Positions 60,156 through 64,000 of a stretch of 64,000 bases of DNA are shown piece by piece; the stretch's first letter is position 1, and the number at the start of each line of letters is the position of its first letter. The stretch lies in contig NZ_JBMERR010000016.1 in NCBI RefSeq assembly GCF_048820915.1, positions 48,985 to 112,984 of the forward strand, read 5' to 3'. The stretch comes from Cribrihabitans_A pelagius (GTDB lineage: Bacteria > Pseudomonadota > Alphaproteobacteria > Rhodobacterales > Rhodobacteraceae). The notes beneath the pieces were generated by a model. It did no database searches. It saw only the letters and a list, made by a program, of their open reading frames with translations, and had not been told where the DNA came from. The translations under genes were made by a program, and so were the position numbers.

Positions 60156-61256
60156 TCATTGCCAGACAGGTCGACGTTCCAGGTCTTCAGCACGCTGGAG
60201 CAGCCGGGATGCAATCCGGAGGTCGATGCGCATCCCATATTGGCAAGTGCGGTCAACAGCTTCGGTAACAGCTTGGACCGCGATGGACGAAAGATGCCGT
60301 TTAGCGCCCTCCCGCCGCACAAAATCACTCAGTTCCGCTGGTGTAAGCTCGCGCAACCGGACAGGCGGGCACCTGCTAAGAAGCGGTTCAGGCAGCAGGC
60401 GGTAATTGTTGGACGTCAGCACCCAGCCCACCCAGCTCATGTCGAACTTCACCTGATAGTAAGGGCAATTCCAGCGTTTGGCAGTCATGGGTTCGAGCAA
60501 AGGCAAGAGCGCCTCAGCCAGGCCAAAAGCATGTCCCCTGTTGGACGTAGCTTTCCCGGCCTTCTCCACTTCGTCCACGACAATAATCGGGTTTGCAACG
60601 CGCGCCTGCATAATGGTTTCCAGCAAGCGCCCCGGATGCGCACTGCCCCAGCCGCGCTGCGACCCGACAACGCCGAACGACGCGTTCTCGCTGGTAGCTT
60701 CAACAACAGCCGTTGGGATTGTGAGCAACTGCCCGAGGCGCCGCGCCCAGTGGCTTTTTCCGATACCGGGCGGCCCATCCAGCAGAATGGGCGGCAGACG
60801 CAGGCCCGGCCACCCTTCGCGCACGGACCGGCGCATCGCATGCCACACGGCTTCCGTCGCCGGAGACATCCAGGGCATTTCCCCATGCAGTTCGGCTGCC
60901 AGTTCATCAGCCTGGTGTTCAGTAGCGATCACAGCCAGGCTGACGCCATCCCGCAGCACAGCGAGCCGCTCCCGGTGCTCCCGGGGGAGATGCCCCATGC
61001 CGGAAGCTGCTTTCCGGCGCTCGATAAGAAGATCAACACGGCGTTTGATCCGCGCTCTTTTCTGTTCGCTGGGGTTGGTGGAGTGGCGGCACCTGGCAGC
61101 TTTTTCACTGCCTTCTGCGTGTTCCGCACCGGTGCTGGCATCAGGCAACTTCCGGCTTCGCAGGTCGCGCAGGTGCTGCACGAGCCGTTTCTCCAGAGTG
61201 TAGGTGGTGTCATCCGGGTTGAAAAACCGGTCTTCGATGAAGGGGATGCGGGACAT
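60156..61256 (-). CDS. Lon-type AAA+ ATPase without protease domain
   Basis: 366 aa. Walker A is GPPGIGKS at residues 161-168; WGSAHPGRLLETI and NPIIVVDEVEKAG (residues 204-234) match the Lon AAA+ module, with Walker B at 224-229; TSNN near 281 is sensor 1 and Arg295 in LLSRC is a likely arginine finger. There is no Lon Ser-Lys protease domain; residues 1-145 are basic, helical and unlike known domains. It could be a substrate-remodelling ATPase or a partner to a lost gene. It lies 76 bases after IS66 tnpB on the same strand, where tnpC would be expected. The ATG at 61256 has a weak ribosome site; a few codons upstream are also open. Confidence 0.75.
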   Translation of the reverse strand: MSRIPFIEDRFFNPDDTTYTLEKRLVQHLRDLRSRKLPDASTGAEHAEGSEKAARCRHSTNPSEQKRARIKRRVDLLIERRKAASGMGHLPREHRERLAVLRDGVSLAVIATEHQADELAAELHGEMPWMSPATEAVWHAMRRSVREGWPGLRLPPILLDGPPGIGKSHWARRLGQLLTIPTAVVEATSENASFGVVGSQRGWGSAHPGRLLETIMQARVANPIIVVDEVEKAGKATSNRGHAFGLAEALLPLLEPMTAKRWNCPYYQVKFDMSWVGWVLTSNNYRLLPEPLLSRCPPVRLRELTPAELSDFVRREGAKRHLSSIAVQAVTEAVDRTCQYGMRIDLRIASRLLQRAEDLERRPVWQ

Positions 61257-61332
61257 CAGGGTAAGACCTATGGCAAATTGGGCTGTTGGCCGGGAGCGCT
61301 CCGGCCGATCAGCAAGGAACTGGCTGTTGGGT

Positions 61333-61683
61333 TTACAGGAAAACGGGCTTGCGGCTGCTTGATGCTGCCACCTGGGTCCAATCGATCCCTTCGAAAAGGG
61401 CGTCGAACTGGACTTTGCTCAAAGTGACAGGCCCGGCTTGCGGTTTCGGCCAGGTGAAGCGCTTGCCATTCAGCCGTTTCATGATCAGCACAAGACCTGA
61501 ACCATCCCAAACCAGAAGCTTCAACCGGTCGGCACGCCGGGAACGAAAAACGTAAATCGCCCCTGAATAGGGATCGAGCTCGAAACTGTTAGCCACACAG
61601 GCTGCAAGCCCGTCCATGCCTTTGCGGAAGTCGACCGGCTCCGAGGCGAGGTAAATTCGAAAGTTGCTGGCAGGAGAAATCAT
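61333..61683 (-). CDS. tnpB: IS66 accessory protein TnpB
   Basis: 116 aa. IYLASEPVDFRKGMDGLAA, FRSRRADRLKLLVWDGSG and KRLNGKRFTWPKP match the TnpB (IS66 Orf2-like) family needed for transposition with TnpC. Apparently intact. Its ATG overlaps the tnpA stop as ATGA. The usual downstream tnpC is missing and replaced by the AAA+ gene. Confidence 0.93.
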   Translation of the reverse strand: MISPASNFRIYLASEPVDFRKGMDGLAACVANSFELDPYSGAIYVFRSRRADRLKLLVWDGSGLVLIMKRLNGKRFTWPKPQAGPVTLSKVQFDALFEGIDWTQVAASSSRKPVFL

Positions 61684-62084
61684 TGTGCCGCCCTCACGGC
61701 GCGCAAAACTTCCGCCAAATGATCGGCAGGATAGCCAGGAGGTATCTCGATTCCTGCCGTTCCGATACTGATCCGGCAGGAGGTGCTGCTTGCAGCCTCG
61801 GGTCCATTCTCGTGAGGGGACACGGTTGGCCGCTGGGCCGCCGGAGCTATTACCTCGACAAATGTCGGGCTCTTCCCGGAAGTACCAGCCTTTTTAACCC
61901 AGAGAGCGACCAGAGATTTATTGGCCCCGATCTCCTCGGCAGTCTCGCGGATTCCGGCACCAGCCAGGATCTTTTGAACAGCCTTAGCGCGGAGCGCATC
62001 AGGCCACTTGCGCCGCCCGGATGAGGAAACGGGGACGGTGAACCCCCACACCTTCACCTCTTCCGGCATCATTCCGTCCAGCAT
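61680..62084 (-). CDS. tnpA: IS66 TnpA, helix-turn-helix protein
   Basis: 134 aa. RRKWPDALRAKAVQKILAG then IRETAEEIGANKSLVALWVKK is the helix-turn-helix of IS66 TnpA. The start at 62084 has AGGAGG five bases upstream; two GTG codons directly before it are alternatives. The C-terminus carries GIEIPPGYPADHLAEVLRAV as in the family. Coupled to tnpB. Confidence 0.9.
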   Translation of the reverse strand: MLDGMMPEEVKVWGFTVPVSSSGRRKWPDALRAKAVQKILAGAGIRETAEEIGANKSLVALWVKKAGTSGKSPTFVEVIAPAAQRPTVSPHENGPEAASSTSCRISIGTAGIEIPPGYPADHLAEVLRAVRAAQ

Positions 62085-62143
62085 CACCACCTCCTTTCTT
62101 CAGGTGGCGCCAGCATCTCAAACAACTTATTTTTTTGAAACAT

Positions 62144-62163
62144 GGGGTCTTTGCACCGCTTAC
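62144..62163 (-). mobile_element. IS66 terminal inverted repeat (outer end)
   Basis: On the minus strand the element begins GTAAGCGGTGCAAAGACCCC, the typical IS66 end, 60 bases before tnpA. Just outside is the truncated IS5-family copy 2. The matching end on the left was not found. Confidence 0.75.
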
Positions 62164-62335
62164 CGACAAGCGCAGGTGCAAGCGACGCAACCGCATCGAG
62201 ATCATGTTCGGCAGGCTGAAAGATTGGCGGCGTGTCGCAACCCGTTACGACAGGTGCCCGAAGGTCTTCCTCTCAGCCATCGCACTCGCTGCCGCCGTCA
62301 TCTTCTGGCTCTGAAATTCAATGAGTCTGGAGCCT
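62164..62335 (+). pseudogene. IS5-family transposase fragment, copy 2
   Basis: The frame reads DKRRCKRRNRIEIMFGRLKD and continues RVATRYDRCPKVFLSAIALAA then VIFWL and a stop at 62314. The 149 bases 62166-62314 align without gaps with 59826-59974 by eye. After the stop, ATGAGTCTGGAGCCT resembles the terminal repeat of copy 1. The 5' part was removed at the IS66 end. Confidence 0.85.
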
Positions 62336-62840
62336 AATAAAGTAGTCGTATTCAGGGATGATGTCCCTTTCGCCATGCGCAATCTTGTTCCGCCTGCTGA
62401 CGCAGTGTGTAGAGCGATCAGTTGTGCGATGACAACGACTCAAGTTCCAGGTCAGCATCCTCCAACAATCTGGTCAGTGTTCTGGGCCAAAAGTTCGATT
62501 CTGTATCCACCTCCGGAAAAGTGATGGGCGCTGCGAGAACATCGGCTTCAAACCCTCGCATGGCAGAAATAAAATCCACTGATGGCAGTTGCCGGATCTC
62601 TTTCAGTTTATCGATCAAGGCAAAGGCTTGGGTCTTGGGGGCAAATTCTTCGCATTTCCCCCATATGACTGCAGGGCATCGAAGTAGACGGTCAGTGCAA
62701 ATTTGCAAAAAACCACTCATAGTAGGCATACAGCAGCGCCCACGCCGCGCGAAACAGAACACGCTTCTCTCTACCGGTGATGTCCTCGTTGGCGAGAAAA
62801 GATCGAAGAACGGCCAGCTCCGCTTCGCCCCCATTGAGAT
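62336..62840 (-). pseudogene. Decayed HEPN-nuclease-like gene (MAE_28990/MAE_18760 type)
   Basis: Pieces lie in different frames on the minus strand: ELAVLRSFLANEDITGREKR and RAAWALLYAYYEWFFANLH, then DTESNFWPRTLTRLLEDADL, then SRRNKIAHGERDIIPEY. The last holds the R-x4-6-H pattern (RNKIAH) of HEPN RNases; the middle and first match, from memory, the family pattern of a helix with an aromatic/Glu tail and a DTESN strand. A nonsense codon and at least two frameshifts separate them. IS256 sequence cuts the 5' end and an IS5 end cuts the 3' end. The family call is by eye. Confidence 0.55.
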
Positions 62841-62871
62841 GGGAGTGTCGTGAAGTCTGTGTATCTGACCC
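62841..62871 (+). mobile_element. IS256-type terminal inverted repeat
   Basis: GGGAGTGTCGTGAAGTCTG and TGTATCTGACCC form the end of the IS256 element, 22 bases beyond the transposase stop. The HEPN-like relic starts directly next to it, marking the insertion point. The opposite end is not in the window. Confidence 0.65.
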
Positions 62872-63135
62872 GGCCCATGCGGTTTCAAATACTCAAGCGT
62901 CGAAGCGCTCACCGAACATTATGGCGAACTGGTTGCGGGCCGCAAACCATTCTCGGACGTTCCGGCCATCCTTCTCAAATTTTCGGATGGCGAGGTAGAT
63001 CAGCTTGGTCGCAGCCTCGTCGGTCGGGAAGGAGCCACGTGTCTTGATCGTTTTCCGGATCACGCGGTTGAGGCTTTCTATGGCATTTGTGGTGTAGATG
63101 ATTTTCCGGATCGCCGGATCGAAGGCAAAGAACGG

Positions 63136-63163
63136 GATCACCTCCTGCTGATCACCTCCTGCC
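63136..63163. repeat. 14-bp tandem duplication that breaks the IS256 frame
   Basis: GATCACCTCCTGCT is followed by GATCACCTCCTGCC. The addition of 14 bases shifts the frame after codon WQEVI and is the visible cause of the split transposase. Confidence 0.9.
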
Positions 63164-63855
63164 ATGCCCGGCGCCAGGCCGGGGCGATGGACGCGTATTT
63201 CCCGGCCCATTTTTCCTCGAAAGCATCGAGCTCGGCCTCGGCCAAATCGGCGGTCGGGGCGCTGTAAATCCGGCGCAGATCGGCGGCCACGGCCTTGCGG
63301 TCCTTCCAGGAGCAGAAGTTCAGGCTGTGGCGCACCAGATGCACGATGCAGGTCTGGACCTGTGTCTCCGGAAAGGCGGCGGTGATGGCCTCGGGGAAGC
63401 CCTTCAGCCCATCGACAACCGCGATCAGAATATCCTGCGTGCCCCGGTTCTTCAGCTCGTTCATCACCGCGAGCCAGAACTTGGCGCCCTCGTTCTCGGC
63501 GATCCACAGGCCCAGAACCTCCCGGCTCCCATCGCGGGTGACGCCAAGCGCGACGTAGACGGCCTTGTGCTTGACCGTCCGGCAGTCACCATCCCGGATC
63601 TTCACCCGCAGCGCATCAAAGATCACGATGGGATACATCCGGTCCAGGGCCCGGCTCTGCCATTCCCTGACTTCGCCCAGCACCGCATCGGTGACGCGGC
63701 TGATCAGGTCGGGCGAGACTTTCAAGCCATAAAGATCGAGCAGATGGGCCTGGATGTCCCGGACCGTCAGACCGGCGGCGTAGAGCCCGATGATCTTGTC
63801 ATCCATCCCGTCGATCCGGGTCTGGCCCTTCTTCACTAGCTCCGGCTCGAAGCTG

Positions 63856-64000
63856 GACACCTCCGAAAACCGTGATTTTCTGATGTGCGGGGTAATATGA
63901 GCAGCCCTGGGGGGCTGCTACTGCGGCCTGATTGGCTTAGCGCTGTAGGTTCGAGGGGCGTGAGCCGTTAGGCGGGCGCAGTTCGGCTGAGAAGCCGTCG
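63856..64000. mobile_element. Unassigned sequence at the right edge, possibly another IS end
   Basis: IS256 similarity stops near 63855. Beyond it, TGATGTGCGGGGTAATATG and the palindromic AGCAGCC-CTGGGG-GGCTGCT (near 63900) resemble the start of an IS21-like element, but no gene is present and the window ends. The assignment is weak. Confidence 0.3.

Larger units (their letters stand above)
62841..63855 (-). pseudogene. IS256-family transposase, 5'-truncated and frameshifted
   Basis: The upstream frame contains ELVKKGQTRIDGMDDKIIGL, YPIVIFDALRVKIRDGD, IAVVDGLKGFPEAI and WRRAWQEV; the downstream frame resumes IPFFAFDPAIRKIIYTTNAI, FEKDGRNVREWFAARNQFA and ends GERFDA. These are the typical IS256 (mutator) segments. 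A 14-bp tandem duplication at 63136-63163 separates the frames. The N-terminal 100 or so residues are missing. The left end has a terminal repeat reading GGGTCAGATACACAGAC on the minus strand. Confidence 0.85.

Noticed and set aside
58660..62335. Composite transposon with two IS5 ends
   Set aside because: Both IS5 pieces are truncated and diverged, and no target duplications were found, so mobility as a unit is not supported; reported only as a possible scar.
63138..63860. IS256 frame starting at 63860 taken as a complete gene
   Set aside because: The first codon is GTG directly at the point where family similarity begins, and the N-terminal ~100 residues are missing; it is a truncated and frameshifted copy.
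1..64000. tRNA and rRNA genes
   Set aside because: No cloverleaf with a T-loop of the GTTCGAATC type and no rRNA-like segment was seen on either strand; a tRNAscan run would be decisive.

Overview
The window is GC-rich, gene-dense chromosomal DNA from an alphaproteobacterium, almost certainly Rhodobacteraceae of the Roseobacter group (Leisingera/Phaeobacter/Ruegeria-like). This rests on gene content and order (hflK-hflC-DUF2065-degP, DUF2842 after purA, small Rhodobacterales-only proteins), a GTTC-N7-GTTC LexA box, a SAM-II riboswitch and REP-like intergenic repeats. No tRNA, rRNA or CRISPR array was seen. The genus is inferred from memory of protein families, not from a search.

Region 1 (1-16.4 kb) is mostly minus strand: a 2-aminobenzoyl-CoA monooxygenase/reductase-type fusion overlapping an SDR gene at the window edge, ptsP, lysC, trkH, an Ala/Lys/Pro-rich phasin-like protein, folE2, metZ behind a SAM-II riboswitch and terminator, yciB, an EamA permease, ftsY and a YhhN protein. 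Region 2 (16.4-25 kb) has xseA, purD, a bestrophin-like channel, a 2Fe-2S ferredoxin, a LexA box facing the severed tail of dnaE2, a lipoprotein and a Crp/Fnr regulator. Region 3 (24-38 kb) has degP, DUF2065, hflC, hflK, gor, rpiA, a GST/sdaA pair, a permease, thiamine diphosphokinase, a 692-aa low-complexity protein with a perfect 17-unit hexamer repeat, and purA.

Region 4 (38-58.7 kb) has a Co-type nitrile hydratase operon (nthA, nthB, activator), secG, pyrG, a MocR-type regulator, class I aldolase, several transferases and aminotransferases, an MsbA-like ABC exporter, ygfZ, efp and cobQ. Intergenic spaces hold two repeat families: a ~150-bp element in three copies, and shorter REP-like elements.

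Region 5 (58.8-64 kb) is a decayed mobile-element island: a broken IS66 tnpC, two IS5-family 3' ends in direct orientation, an intact IS66 tnpA-tnpB pair with its terminal repeat, a Lon-type AAA+ ATPase without a protease domain sitting where tnpC would be, a multiply mutated HEPN-nuclease-like relic, and an IS256 transposase broken by a 14-bp tandem duplication. This island holds the least explained material in the window; the rest is mainly conserved housekeeping DNA.
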